This document shows positions 16,301-26,547 of a DNA stretch of 28,921 bases, piece by piece. Both the position numbers and the translations under genes were made by a program. The number at the start of each line of letters is the position of its first letter. The stretch's first letter is position 1. A model generated the notes under the pieces. The model worked only from the letters and a program-made list of their open reading frames with translations, had not been told where the DNA came from and did no database searches. Source of the stretch: Opitutaceae bacterium (GTDB taxonomy: Bacteria; Verrucomicrobiota; Verrucomicrobiia; Opitutales; Opitutaceae); contig JADJTK010000041.1 in assembly GCA_016711225.1 (NCBI GenBank), forward strand, positions 1-28,921. The letters run 5' to 3'.

Positions 16301-17380
16301 CGGGAATTCCACCTGCGCCACACCGTCGCCCAGCAACACCCACAGCACCCCGTTGGGCGCATAGATCAGGCGCTGCACTTGGGCGAAGCGAGGGTCGAGG
16401 CTGCGGTCGATCATCTGCAACACCCGCCCTCCGCGGTCGAAGAACAGCAGCCCGGTCGCGTCGACCGCGGCGACGAACGCGTCGGCCCCGGCCGTGCACA
16501 GATCGTTGATGCGACGACTGGTGTGCAGCAGGCCTTCCGCCTGGAGCGGGGCAAAGGTGGTGCCATCGAACACCTTGAGGCCCGCGCCGAAGGTTCCCAC
16601 CAGTAGGCGGCCGGGTGCGAGCGGCACCCCGCACGTCACCAGATCGGTAATCTCCATGGCGCCGGTCACCGGCAGCACGGAATCCTCCCCAGCCTGCAAC
16701 CGGTAGAGGCGCCCGGCGGCCTGGGCGGTCACAAACACCTGGTCGCCCAGAGTGAAGATGCGCTCGTTGGAAACGAGGCGGGCCACGATGCGCGCCTCCT
16801 GCCCAGGCCTCCACGAGACAATCGAGCCCTCGTTGCCGTACCAGAACCAGTCCTGGGGCAGCGGCGACACAAACGTGAGCACCGCGTTCTTGAGGCTCGG
16901 GTCGTCGGGCATGGGCGCCACCGGCCTAAGCCCCCAGCGCCCATCCTGCCCAAGCTCGACCTGCACGAAGGCCCCTTCGGCCACCGTATAGATGCGGCCA
17001 TCATGGTCGACCGCCACCCGCTGCAGGGAGCGCCCGCTGGCCGATGGGCCGCCGCGGAAAGTCTCCCAGCGCACCCCGTCACCGATGGCGATCTCCTGCG
17101 CCGCCACCACCAACATCCGGCCGTCGGGCAGCAAATGCAGATCGGTGGGCGACGAGGTCAGCCCCATGACTTCCGGCCCCTGAACGATGAAGGAAGGAGC
17201 GCCCGCCTCGACCAGCCCGGGAGGCGCAGCGGCCATCATCTCGGCGCGCATAGGCGCCGCCGCCCACGCCAGCAGGCCCAGGCCCCCCAGCAGGACACGC
17301 CAACGCGCCGCGCGAGCGACGCCGACACGGTGGCGATGCAATGGCAGGAAAAGGCCGAACATGGGGGAGCGTCTGTTCAT
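13325..17380 (-). CDS. Hybrid sensor histidine kinase with propeller sensor and two receiver domains
   Basis: This 1351-residue inner-membrane protein is of the hybrid two-component type. Residues 28-46 are a membrane/signal segment. Residues 60-660 are beta-propeller (Reg_prop-type) repeats with WV/LW...G patterns, followed by a Y_Y_Y-like domain (about 668-767) and a transmembrane helix (about 772-795). A coiled linker precedes HisKA with phospho-acceptor His840 in NMSHEIRTPLNAV. The ATPase domain has the N box NLVANAVKF (953-961), DTGIGI (990-995) and GGSGLGLAIS (1019-1028). Receiver 1 (1079-1195) has Asp1084/Asp1085 and Lys1179, but Glu1129 replaces the phospho-acceptor Asp. Receiver 2 (1220-1335) is intact: Asp1227/Asp1228, acceptor Asp1271, Thr1302, Lys1324. 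No DNA-binding domain is present, so output probably goes to another protein. Propeller hybrid kinases in related phyla often sense oligosaccharides; the ligand here is unknown. Confidence 0.95.
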   Translation of the reverse strand: MNRRSPMFGLFLPLHRHRVGVARAARWRVLLGGLGLLAWAAAPMRAEMMAAAPPGLVEAGAPSFIVQGPEVMGLTSSPTDLHLLPDGRMLVVAAQEIAIGDGVRWETFRGGPSASGRSLQRVAVDHDGRIYTVAEGAFVQVELGQDGRWGLRPVAPMPDDPSLKNAVLTFVSPLPQDWFWYGNEGSIVSWRPGQEARIVARLVSNERIFTLGDQVFVTAQAAGRLYRLQAGEDSVLPVTGAMEITDLVTCGVPLAPGRLLVGTFGAGLKVFDGTTFAPLQAEGLLHTSRRINDLCTAGADAFVAAVDATGLLFFDRGGRVLQMIDRSLDPRFAQVQRLIYAPNGVLWVLLGDGVAQVEFPARVTHFAPSLASGLTYAKPVRHQGRLWVVVDGRALRGVYDAGGHLQRFEEDMPAGRFLFTLGAVGPDLWAATEGGIFRRESTGWKLVAAGIANARISPGTGRPEGLLYVARDELGWLRETADGVAVQRYPQPGLGEVYGAIEDAAGTVWLELGAGRVGRVEVRNGQPVLSVFGREAGLGDGWVQLYLIDGVVRFALPSRQQLRFDPPRGAFVEDTVLLQRYPELGNGIGRPARDANGRLWHSESDLVRIIAERPEGGRLAEETLPVGFACSEFTMEADGVVWMWARRRLVRYDPRLPAPPLTPPAAVITSVQLANSSRYFFAPDLALVPLDYGDNSLVVHFAAPASPFGPPVSFEMMLEGSGDGWAALGTSGHAVLNRLKEGSYNLKVRAVAGEARGPEAALAFVVRPPWFRTLWAYAAYVLGAVGAGLTALRVSVLRQRREHRRLEHLVAERTRELVIAREQAEAATTAKSEFLANMSHEIRTPLNAVIGMSGLLRGTPLNREQQEFAETIGTAGDSLMAIINDILDFSKIEAGRLELEHEPLILQDCLEDVLDVLGPRAALKELELMGEVDAAVPALIVGDSTRLRQVLVNLVANAVKFTERGEVLVSVIMVAGAAAERVRLRFTVRDTGIGIAPDRMDRLFKSFSQVDASMTRRFGGSGLGLAISQRLVALMGGRIWVESEEGRGSLFHFEIDVGVEDAASAEDAACGPDELAGRRILIVDDNATQRRLLAAQMARRGAVPVPVADAAAALASLERGERFDLALIERTLTGTDGVTLAGVILAHPAGRDVALVLLSPIGAPEVPAGAVRFAGQLTKPVKTAALHAALGAALTKPASLPPPEATAPGPAPLRMADLHPLAILLADDIPTNQRVVQLMLRRLGYAADTALNGQEALEALAGRQYDIVFLDVQMPRLDGLAAAREIVARWPRERRPLLVAMTAHVLDGDREQCLAAGMDEYIAKPIEFAAVQRVLAEAAQRKGPPSVGGTT

Positions 17381-17458
17381 CGGCCCGGATCACGGGGGGT
17401 TGAGCCACAACAACCGAATCGCCCCCACTGGTAAAACCTGAAAAGCGAGAGGCTCACG

Positions 17459-17488
17459 CCGGCCCGCTTAAGCCGGGGCTGGTTTTTT
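17459..17488 (+). terminator. Hairpin with T-run in the cysS leader (possible attenuator)
   Basis: CCGGCCC (17459-17465) pairs with GGGCTGG (17476-17482), including one G-U, followed at once by TTTTTT (17483-17488). It lies on the + strand 33 bases before the cysS start, with no + strand gene before it, so it is not an ordinary terminator. GCCGGG (17472-17477) can alternatively pair with CCCGGC (17489-17494), and AGAGGCT (17448-17454) with AGCCTCT (17503-17509). A leader attenuator for cysS is possible but unproven. Confidence 0.45.
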
Positions 17489-17521
17489 CCCGGCAAACCC
17501 GTAGCCTCTGCGACCCTTGCC

Positions 17522-18892
<1,371 letters not shown>

Positions 18893-18911
18893 GTCCGGAA
18901 CCATCCCGTGG

Positions 18912-18931
18912 CGCAGGCGTCCCTGCCTGCG
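18912..18931. repeat. REP-like palindrome after cysS
   Basis: CGCAGGC (18912-18918) and GCCTGCG (18925-18931) form a 7-bp stem with loop GTCCCT, 20 bases after the cysS stop. GTGG precedes it, as in the 12042 palindrome. It may act as a terminator without a T-run or be a dispersed repeat. Confidence 0.45.
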
Positions 18932-19051
18932 GTTCATCGCTGCGGCGGCACACCGGACCGCCGGCGCGGGGCTGGCGCCACCGCCGCCATCTCCGTCCCA
19001 CGCCGCTGCACCAAACCGCCGTCGCAGCTCACGCCCCGGCGCCGGGCCGCC

Positions 19052-19093
19052 GGTTCGCAGTTGAAGGTACAGCGTTCGCGATTCGAGATACCG
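19052..19093. repeat. 7-bp tandem repeat before the PL14-like lyase gene
   Basis: Six exact-register heptamers: GGTTCGC, AGTTGAA, GGTACAG, CGTTCGC, GATTCGA, GATACCG. Position 3 is T in all six and position 4 is T or A. The array is followed by pyrimidines (TCCCTCCTCCCC) and the ATG at 19106. No Shine-Dalgarno site is present. Confidence 0.75.
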
Positions 19094-19105
19094 TCCCTCC
19101 TCCCC

Positions 19106-19981
19106 ATGCGCCTCCCTCCGCCCCTCCCTCGCCTCGTCCTGCCCGCCCTACTCCTTGCCTTCGCGGCCGGCCCGCTTTGCGCCGCCGAACCGGCCGCGAG
19201 ACCGCCCACCACTCCATCCGCGCCAGCGGAATGGAAGGTCGACTACTCGCGCTGGGCCGACGGCCAATCCTACGCCACCGCCGAAGCGACCACCGACTGG
19301 CCCACTCTCGTCTGGTACGAGGAGCCTGGCGACGCCTTCATCCGCGAGTTCCCCGCCGGCTCCGGGAGAAAATGGCTCGAGCCACGTTTCAAGGCCGGCA
19401 CTCACACCAAAGGGGCCCATGGCTGCAAGTTCGCCGCCGCGCTCGCGCCCAGCGACAGTTACACCGTCGAATACGCCATCCACTTCCCCTCCGACTGGGA
19501 GTTCAGCCAGAACAACACCCACCCCTACGGCGGCGGCAAGCTCCCCGGCCTCAGCGGCGGCTCGCATCCGTCCGGCGGACTCGGCAAACCCGACGGCATG
19601 AGCGCCCGCCCGATGTGGCGCCGCGACAACCGTTTCTCCCCGGAGATCCAGAACTACCTCGAACTCTACCTCTACTGGCCCACCCAGACCGAGAAGTACG
19701 GCGACCGCTTTTTCGTGCAGGGCGTGGAGGCCGGCAAGAGCTACACCATGAAGCTGCAGGTGGTGCTCGGCACCCCGGACACCGACGGCACCGTGCGTAT
19801 GTGGGTCGATGGTGCGCTCCGGCTCGAGAAGCACTTCCGCTTTCTCCAACCCGGGCAGGACTGGAAGCTCTCCCAGTACATGCACAACGTCTTCTACGGC
19901 GGCAACGACCCCACTTGGGCCCCCGCCCGTGACCAGCACCTCCTGCTCGGTCCGGTGCACGTGAGCGCGCAGCCGTTCTGA
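19106..19981 (+). CDS. Exported polysaccharide lyase family 14-like protein
   Basis: This 291-residue secreted protein has a signal peptide at residues 1-27 (LVLPALLLAFAAGPLCAA). The body has the jelly-roll features of polysaccharide lyase family 14 and relatives: YTVEYAIHFPSDWEF (119-133), GGKLPGLSGG (143-152), SARPMWRR (166-173), YLELYLYWP (184-192), YTMKLQVVLGTPDTDG (213-228) and VRMWVDGALRLEKHFRF (230-246), ending with FYGGNDPTWAP (263-273). In characterised family members the Lys of KLPGL, the Arg before MWR and tyrosines of the YxY strand line the cleft; the equivalents here are Lys145, Arg168 and Tyr188/Tyr190, by inference. The substrate is probably an acidic polysaccharide such as alginate or glucuronan, not determined. 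Start 19106 begins the signal peptide. The gene is followed by a strong hairpin at 20038. Confidence 0.8.
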   Translation: MRLPPPLPRLVLPALLLAFAAGPLCAAEPAARPPTTPSAPAEWKVDYSRWADGQSYATAEATTDWPTLVWYEEPGDAFIREFPAGSGRKWLEPRFKAGTHTKGAHGCKFAAALAPSDSYTVEYAIHFPSDWEFSQNNTHPYGGGKLPGLSGGSHPSGGLGKPDGMSARPMWRRDNRFSPEIQNYLELYLYWPTQTEKYGDRFFVQGVEAGKSYTMKLQVVLGTPDTDGTVRMWVDGALRLEKHFRFLQPGQDWKLSQYMHNVFYGGNDPTWAPARDQHLLLGPVHVSAQPF

Positions 19982-20037
19982 GGCTCGGCATACCGGCTGG
20001 GGCCTCCACGCCCCGGGCCGCAGGCGCAACGCTCCTC

Positions 20038-20077
20038 AATAGGTCCGATCGGTCCCCTGCGACCCATCGGACCTATT
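20038..20077. terminator. Long hairpin after the lyase gene
   Basis: AATAGGTCCGAT (20038-20049) pairs perfectly with ATCGGACCTATT (20066-20077). Inside, after a C/C mismatch, GGTC pairs with GACC around the loop CCCTGC. Sixteen pairs in total, followed by CTCTTTCC. It lies 56 bases after the lyase stop and ahead of thrS, so it most likely separates the two transcription units. Confidence 0.75.
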
Positions 20078-20106
20078 CTCTTTCCGCCCGTCCACCCGCG
20101 CATTTT

Positions 20107-20148
20107 CCCCTTCCGCCTTCGGCTTTCAGCCTTCAGCCTGCCCCTTTC
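20107..20148. repeat. 7-bp tandem repeat before thrS
   Basis: Six exact-register heptamers: CCCCTTC, CGCCTTC, GGCTTTC, AGCCTTC, AGCCTGC, CCCTTTC. Positions 3 and 7 are C in all six. The array ends 41 bases before the thrS start and lies after the hairpin at 20038-20077, so it would fall in the thrS promoter or 5' leader. Confidence 0.85.
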
Positions 20149-20189
20149 CGGCGCTGCAATCGTACGCAGGGCCACAACCAATACCTACT

Positions 20190-22163
<1,974 letters not shown>

Positions 22164-22216
22164 GCCTCGGTTCGGATGGCCGGACCTAGCGTCCGTGCCG
22201 GTTCAGCGTTTATCGC

Positions 22217-22253
22217 AAAGGCGCCGCGCTTCACTGCACGGCGCCTTTTGTTT
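22217..22253 (+). terminator. Rho-independent terminator of thrS
   Basis: AAAGGCGCCG (22217-22226) pairs perfectly with CGGCGCCTTT (22239-22248) around a 12-base loop, and the T-run TTTTGTTT follows (22246-22253). It begins 54 bases after the thrS stop. This is the classical form. Confidence 0.92.
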
Positions 22254-22483
22254 GGCCGGCTTCACTGCCCCGTCTGTCCGATCGGAGGCGAGAGCCTGCG
22301 CCTGTCCCCGGCACGATGCATAATCCCTCCGACGATCCACGCATTCCCTCCTCACGCCGCTCGCCAGGGTTCAAGAACCCCCAAGAAATACCGATGCTTG
22401 GCCGCCCGGGCTCCGCCCACCGCTCCGCCCTCGCGCCAACGCCACCACCACCGCACCTGCCGCCTTCCTTTCGCTCCGTTCCA

Positions 22484-25063
22484 ATGCGTGTTTCCGCTCT
22501 CCGCCGCCAGGGATCCGCCCTGCTCTTCCTCTGGGCCAGCCTAGCTGCCCTCGCAGCGCCCGCTCCCGAGAAACGCGCCTACACCACCCATCGCCTCACC
22601 GGCCCTGCCCCCGCCATCGACGGCCGCCTCGACGACCCCTGCTGGCAGGCCGGCGAATGGGCCTCCGATTTCCGCCAACGCGAACCCCAGGAGGGCGCCG
22701 CCGCCTCCCTGCCCACGGAGCTGAAAATCCGCTACGACGACCGCAACCTCTACGTCGCCATCCGCGCCCACGACCCCGAGATCGCCGCCCTCGCCCCGCT
22801 GCGCGCCGCCCGCGACGAGTTCGCCGGCGACGCCGTCGGACTGGCCTTCGACAGCTACGCCGACCGCCGCACCGCCTTCGAGTTCGCCGTCACAGCCGGC
22901 GGCAACCAAATCGACTCGCAACTGCGCAACCAGGGCTCCGATCGTAGTTGGAACGCGGTGTGGGAGTCCGCTGTCGGCTCCGAGCCGGCCGCCTGGACCG
23001 CCGAGTTCCGCATCCCCTTCAGCCAGCTTCGCCACAACGGCCGCCCCGACCAGACGTGGGGCCTGCACGTCTGGCGCTGGATCAATCGCCGGCAGGAGCA
23101 GACCAACTGGCAGCTCATCCCTCTCGACCACTCCGGCTTCGTGTACTCCTTCGGAGATCTGCGCGGGTTGCGCGACCTCCGGCCGTCGCGCCGTTTCGAG
23201 GCTGTCCCGTATTCCATCCTCAAGTTCACCAGCGTGCCTCGCGCCGTCGGCAACCCGCTGCTGGCCGGCAATTCCGTGGCGCTCGAAACCGGGGTGGACC
23301 TCAAGGTCGGCCTCGGTGGCGCCTTCACCCTCACCGCCTCGGTCAACCCCGACTTCAGCCAGCTCGAAGGCGACCCCTCCGAGCTCAACCTCTCCGCCGT
23401 CGAGACCTTCTTTCCCGAGCGCCGCCCCTTCTTCCTGGAGGGCCGCAACCTGCTCGACTTCGGCCTGGACAACGACCTGTTCTTCTACGCCCGCCGCCTA
23501 GGCCGGCGCCCCTCCCTCGATCCGGGCACCTCCGGCCATAAGGTGGTGCCGGTCACCACCCGCATCCTCTCGGCCACCAAGCTCACCGGGCGCAGCGAAG
23601 GCGGGCTCTCCATCGGCCTGCTGCACGGGTTCACCGCCCGCGAAACCGCCCTCCTTGCCGAAGGCGACCGCAGCTTCCGCACTGCCGTCGAACCGCAGAC
23701 CAACTACTTTGTCGGGCGCGTTCAGCAGGAGTTCGGCGAGGGGCGCACCCTGGTGGGGGCGAGCGCCGCCTTGGCTGTGCGCCGGCTCGATGCCCCCGAA
23801 CTGCGCGACCAACTCGCCGATACCTCCGCGAGCGCCGGCCTCGACCTCTACCACACCTGGGGCGACCGCGCCTACTTCCTCGACTCCCGGTTCATCGCCA
23901 GCCGCATCGAAGGCGCCGCGGCCGGTATCCGCACGATCGCCCACAACCCCGTCCACTACTTCCAACGCCCCGACGCCGAGCACCTGCCCGACGACCCCGA
24001 GGCCACCGCCCTCACCGGCACGGGCGGGCGCATTGCCCTGGGCCGCAGCAACCGCGGCCGCTGGCGCTACTCCGGCACCTTCGACTGGCGCACCCCGGGC
24101 TTGGAGCTCAACGACGTGGGGTATCTCCAGAGTGCCGATTTCCTGCGCCAGAGCGCCAACCTCGAGTACGTCGTCACCACCCCTGGCGCCCATCTGCGCC
24201 GCTACAATTTCCTGTTGGGGGGCAACAACCGGCAGGACTTTGGCGGCACCGACCTGGGCCGCTACGTGCGCACCCAGGGCGGCTTCACCTTCAACAACAA
24301 CTGGACGCTCTGGACTCACGCCGGTCTGGCCACCGCCGGACTCGACCCGCGCCTGCTGCGCGGCGGCCCGGCCCTGCGCCGGCCGGCGCGCTACGACACC
24401 TTCGTGCACCTCGGCAGCGACGGTTCCCGCCCCTGGCGCTACTGGGTCGGCGCCGGGCAGAGCGCCGCCGTCGACGGCACCGGTGAATCCTACTCGGTGG
24501 GTCCGGGCACGGCCGCGCGCCTGGGCCGCCGCTTCAACTTCGAAGTGCGCCTCAATTACGCGGCCAACCGCCAGGATTTCCAGTACGCCGGCGCCGCCGC
24601 CCCGCACTACGTCGTGGGTCGCATGCATCAGGAGACGCTCGGGGCCACGCTGCGGCTGGAGGCCAACCTCACCCCCAACCTCACCCTCTCCTACTACGGC
24701 AATCCCTACGTGACCACCGGCCGCTTCGCCACCTTCCGCGAAGTTGTCTCCGCCCGCGCCGGCGATCCGGCCGAGCGTTTCCAGCTCATCGCCCCAACGC
24801 TGGACCCCGTCGCCGACCGCTACACGACCCCGTCCGGCAGCTACGGCTTCGACAATCCCGATTTTAACTGGAGCGAGCTCAAGTCGAACCTCGTGCTGCG
24901 GTGGGAATACCGGCCCGGCTCCACCCTGCATCTAGTCTGGTCCTACAATGGCCTCTCGTCGGATGTCACCGACCGGCCTATTCTCGACGAGCAGCGCAGC
25001 CTGTTCCGCGTGCCCGCCACGAACACCATTCTGATCAAGCTCAGCTACTGGTTTTCGAGCTGA
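22484..25063 (+). CDS. DUF5916 outer-membrane protein with CBM9-like N-terminal domain
   Basis: This 859-residue exported protein has a signal peptide at residues 1-25 (ALLFLWASLAALAAPA). Residues about 40-220 form a carbohydrate-binding-module-9-like beta-sandwich: IDGRLDDPCWQ (45-55), TELKIRYDDRNLYVAIRAHD (78-97) and WTAEFRIPFSQLR. The rest is the DUF5916 barrel, with the hallmark FFPERRPFFLEG starting at residue 309 after ASVNPDFSQLEGDPSELN. Many aromatic-ended alternating strands follow, to the C-terminal ILIKLSYWFSS. Proteins of this type sit in the outer membrane of Bacteroidota, Verrucomicrobia and relatives; a role in substrate or metabolite transport is assumed, not shown. Start choice: the ATG at 22484 begins the signal peptide; the longer frame from 22316 adds 56 low-complexity Pro-rich residues. 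It follows the thrS terminator, so it is its own unit. Confidence 0.9.
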   Translation: MRVSALRRQGSALLFLWASLAALAAPAPEKRAYTTHRLTGPAPAIDGRLDDPCWQAGEWASDFRQREPQEGAAASLPTELKIRYDDRNLYVAIRAHDPEIAALAPLRAARDEFAGDAVGLAFDSYADRRTAFEFAVTAGGNQIDSQLRNQGSDRSWNAVWESAVGSEPAAWTAEFRIPFSQLRHNGRPDQTWGLHVWRWINRRQEQTNWQLIPLDHSGFVYSFGDLRGLRDLRPSRRFEAVPYSILKFTSVPRAVGNPLLAGNSVALETGVDLKVGLGGAFTLTASVNPDFSQLEGDPSELNLSAVETFFPERRPFFLEGRNLLDFGLDNDLFFYARRLGRRPSLDPGTSGHKVVPVTTRILSATKLTGRSEGGLSIGLLHGFTARETALLAEGDRSFRTAVEPQTNYFVGRVQQEFGEGRTLVGASAALAVRRLDAPELRDQLADTSASAGLDLYHTWGDRAYFLDSRFIASRIEGAAAGIRTIAHNPVHYFQRPDAEHLPDDPEATALTGTGGRIALGRSNRGRWRYSGTFDWRTPGLELNDVGYLQSADFLRQSANLEYVVTTPGAHLRRYNFLLGGNNRQDFGGTDLGRYVRTQGGFTFNNNWTLWTHAGLATAGLDPRLLRGGPALRRPARYDTFVHLGSDGSRPWRYWVGAGQSAAVDGTGESYSVGPGTAARLGRRFNFEVRLNYAANRQDFQYAGAAAPHYVVGRMHQETLGATLRLEANLTPNLTLSYYGNPYVTTGRFATFREVVSARAGDPAERFQLIAPTLDPVADRYTTPSGSYGFDNPDFNWSELKSNLVLRWEYRPGSTLHLVWSYNGLSSDVTDRPILDEQRSLFRVPATNTILIKLSYWFSS

Positions 25064-25735
25064 GCGACCGCGGCACGCGGCGTCAGCCCGTGCCGGCAGG
25101 CTTGGTACAACGACAGTCGCCGTCACTTCGGCACGGCGCTCCGCGTGGCAGGTGACTTGGCCTGGGCCCCTGAACCCGGCGCAAGAGGAACCGCTGCCAG
25201 GTCAGCGTAAGCGACAAGGAGATGCAACGACGAGCAACGGCCCGGTGGGCGACAGCGACGGCCTGCGGGCTGGGGTCCGCCTACTTGGGCGTACCCAACT
25301 CCCGCAACCGGCAGGGAGCGGAGGATCCCGCCCGTCTCATGGCCCTGAATAGCCGCAAGGGGCTTTCGGCACGGCATCGATGTTCCCTCGGGCCGCGGGC
25401 CCCCGCCGATCCACCACGCGGTTGTGCCGAAGGGCCGGTGACGACGGTGGTTGCCACGTCGGCGGCGGCGAATAGGCGAGCATGGATTGTCCGGGCAGGG
25501 GCGAGGCGGCCGCAGAAATCCTGGCCGGCACCGCTCTTCTACACAAAGACACGGCCGGCGGTCGTGCCGTTCAGCCCCCCCCGACGCCCGAAGAATGGAT
25601 ACGGGGTCGCAGCGGCGCTGGCCGCGATCCCGTGGACCACGGCGAACCCGCCCACTGAGGGCACCAGTCGGGGCCCAGAGGCCGCTGAAGCCGGTCGCCG
25701 GGAGGCGGGGGCAGCACTACTACCCCATCCGCCGA
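25064..25735. other. Intergenic stretch of about 670 bases without recognisable gene
   Basis: No open frame here has family features; the longest (about 190 codons, + strand from 25222) is Pro/Arg/Ala-rich nonsense typical of GC-rich shadows. Just after the DUF5916 stop, CGGCACG (25071-25077) and CGTGCCG (25089-25095) form a 7-bp hairpin with an 11-base loop, a possible terminator. TCGGCACGGC occurs near both 25128 and 25367. A second weak hairpin, GGGGCAG/CTACCCC near 25707-25725, lies just past the original stop of the carbonic anhydrase gene and may end that transcript. No tRNA-like cloverleaf was seen. Confidence 0.5.
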
Positions 25736-26343
25736 TTACGCCCGCGCCGCGTGGTCGACCGTCACCCGCGAGGTCACGCACGAGACCGTCGCCCAGACCA
25801 TAAATCCAGCCGTGCACGGCCAGCGGCTGGCCGCGGCTCCAGGCGTCGCGGGCGACCGTGGTCTGCGCGACGTTGGCCACCTGCGCGACCACATTGCACT
25901 CGCAGAGCCGGTCGGTCTTCGCCTCGGGCGAGGTCGCCGCGGCGATCGCGGCCGCGTTCTGCTCCCACACGTCCTCCACGTGGCGCAGCCAATTGTCGGC
26001 CAGGCCCGCGCAGGCGCTGCACCACCGCGCGCACTCCGCTGCATCCATAGTGTCCGCAAACAATTACGTGGCGCACCTGCAGCACGTCGATCGCGTACTG
26101 GAGGACCGAGAGGCAGTTGAGGTCGGAGTGGGCGACCACGTTGGCGATGTTGCGGTGCACGAACATCTCGCCGGGCAACAGCCCCACGATCTCGTTGGCC
26201 GGCACGCGACTGTCGGCACAGCCGATCCAGAGGAACGACGGCTTCTGTTGGCGGGCCAGCTTCGGGAAAAATTCCGGATCGCGCCGGCGGATGTCGGCGG
26301 ACCAGGCACGGTTGTTGTCGAGCAGGCGGTCGATGTCGGCCAT
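25736..26343 (-). pseudogene. can: Beta-carbonic anhydrase broken by two frameshifts
   Basis: This gene would encode a beta-class carbonic anhydrase of about 201 residues (CO2 to bicarbonate; cytoplasmic zinc enzyme), but the frame breaks twice. Frame 1 from ATG 26343 gives residues 1 to about 112 with zinc ligands Cys42, His98, Cys101 and the Asp44-Arg46 dyad (GCADSRVPANE, VCGHYGCSGV). It then loses similarity. Around 26000-26030 the match moves to a second frame: GLADNWLRHVEDVWEQ, LCECNVVAQVANVAQTTV, VHGWIYGLGDGLVRDL. Near 25764-25775 it moves again to RVTVDHAARA and stops at 25736-25738. Both shifts are repaired by removing one base (or adding two), and 608 bases minus two gives 202 codons. 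All catalytic residues are intact, so errors or very recent decay are both possible. Left uncorrected, the first frame runs on to 25774. Confidence 0.85.
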
Positions 26344-26370
26344 GGCGGGGGCAAGAGGGAGGAGGTAGGC

Positions 26371-26402
26371 GGGACCGGCGCGGGTGCGTTCGCGCCGGCC
26401 CC
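26371..26402. terminator. Strong hairpin before the carbonic anhydrase gene
   Basis: CCGGCGCG (26375-26382) and CGCGCCGG (26391-26398) form an 8-bp stem with loop GGTGCGTT, extended by three G-C pairs outside one A/C mismatch. On the minus strand it lies 21 bases past the stop of the small open frame (26423) and 27 bases before the carbonic anhydrase start. No T-run follows; it could be a weak terminator or processing site. Confidence 0.4.
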
Positions 26403-26422
26403 GGTGGAAACACAGGGAGCCC

Positions 26423-26530
26423 TCAGGCCAGGGTGGCTTCGGGCACCTTCCTGGTCTGCGCGGCGCCGCAGTCGTCGAGGGCCCGGCCAGTGGCGGTGGC
26501 AGTGAAGGAGGCGGAGGTTTTTTTGTTCAT
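26423..26530 (-). CDS. Possible small protein, 35 residues
   Basis: An ATG at 26530 opens 35 codons ending TGA at 26423-26425. The product begins MNKKTSASFTATATGR, has a single Cys in LDDCGAAQTRK and ends PEATLA; it has no membrane segment. Support: it starts 17 bases after the DUF4914 stop on the same strand, is preceded by CAGCCTTCTCGT, a pyrimidine-rich leader like other starts here, and third codon positions are overwhelmingly G or C, as in neighbouring genes. It is not recognised as any family. In such GC-rich DNA short open frames are common by chance, so this is a candidate only. Confidence 0.35.
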   Translation of the reverse strand: MNKKTSASFTATATGRALDDCGAAQTRKVPEATLA

Positions 26531-26547
26531 ACGAGAAGGCTGGCGGC

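Noticed and set aside
15578..16606. 342-codon + strand open frame opposite the kinase sensor region
   Set aside because: It is a shadow of the propeller-sensor coding region; no start signal, no motif.
17440..17521. T-box riboswitch before cysS
   Set aside because: No AGGGTGGNACCGCG-type T-box sequence or specifier-loop layout is visible, and the leader is too short.
25222..25803. 193-codon + strand frame in the right-hand intergenic region
   Set aside because: Pro/Arg/Ala-rich with no motif or leader; overlaps the carbonic anhydrase gene in antisense at its end.
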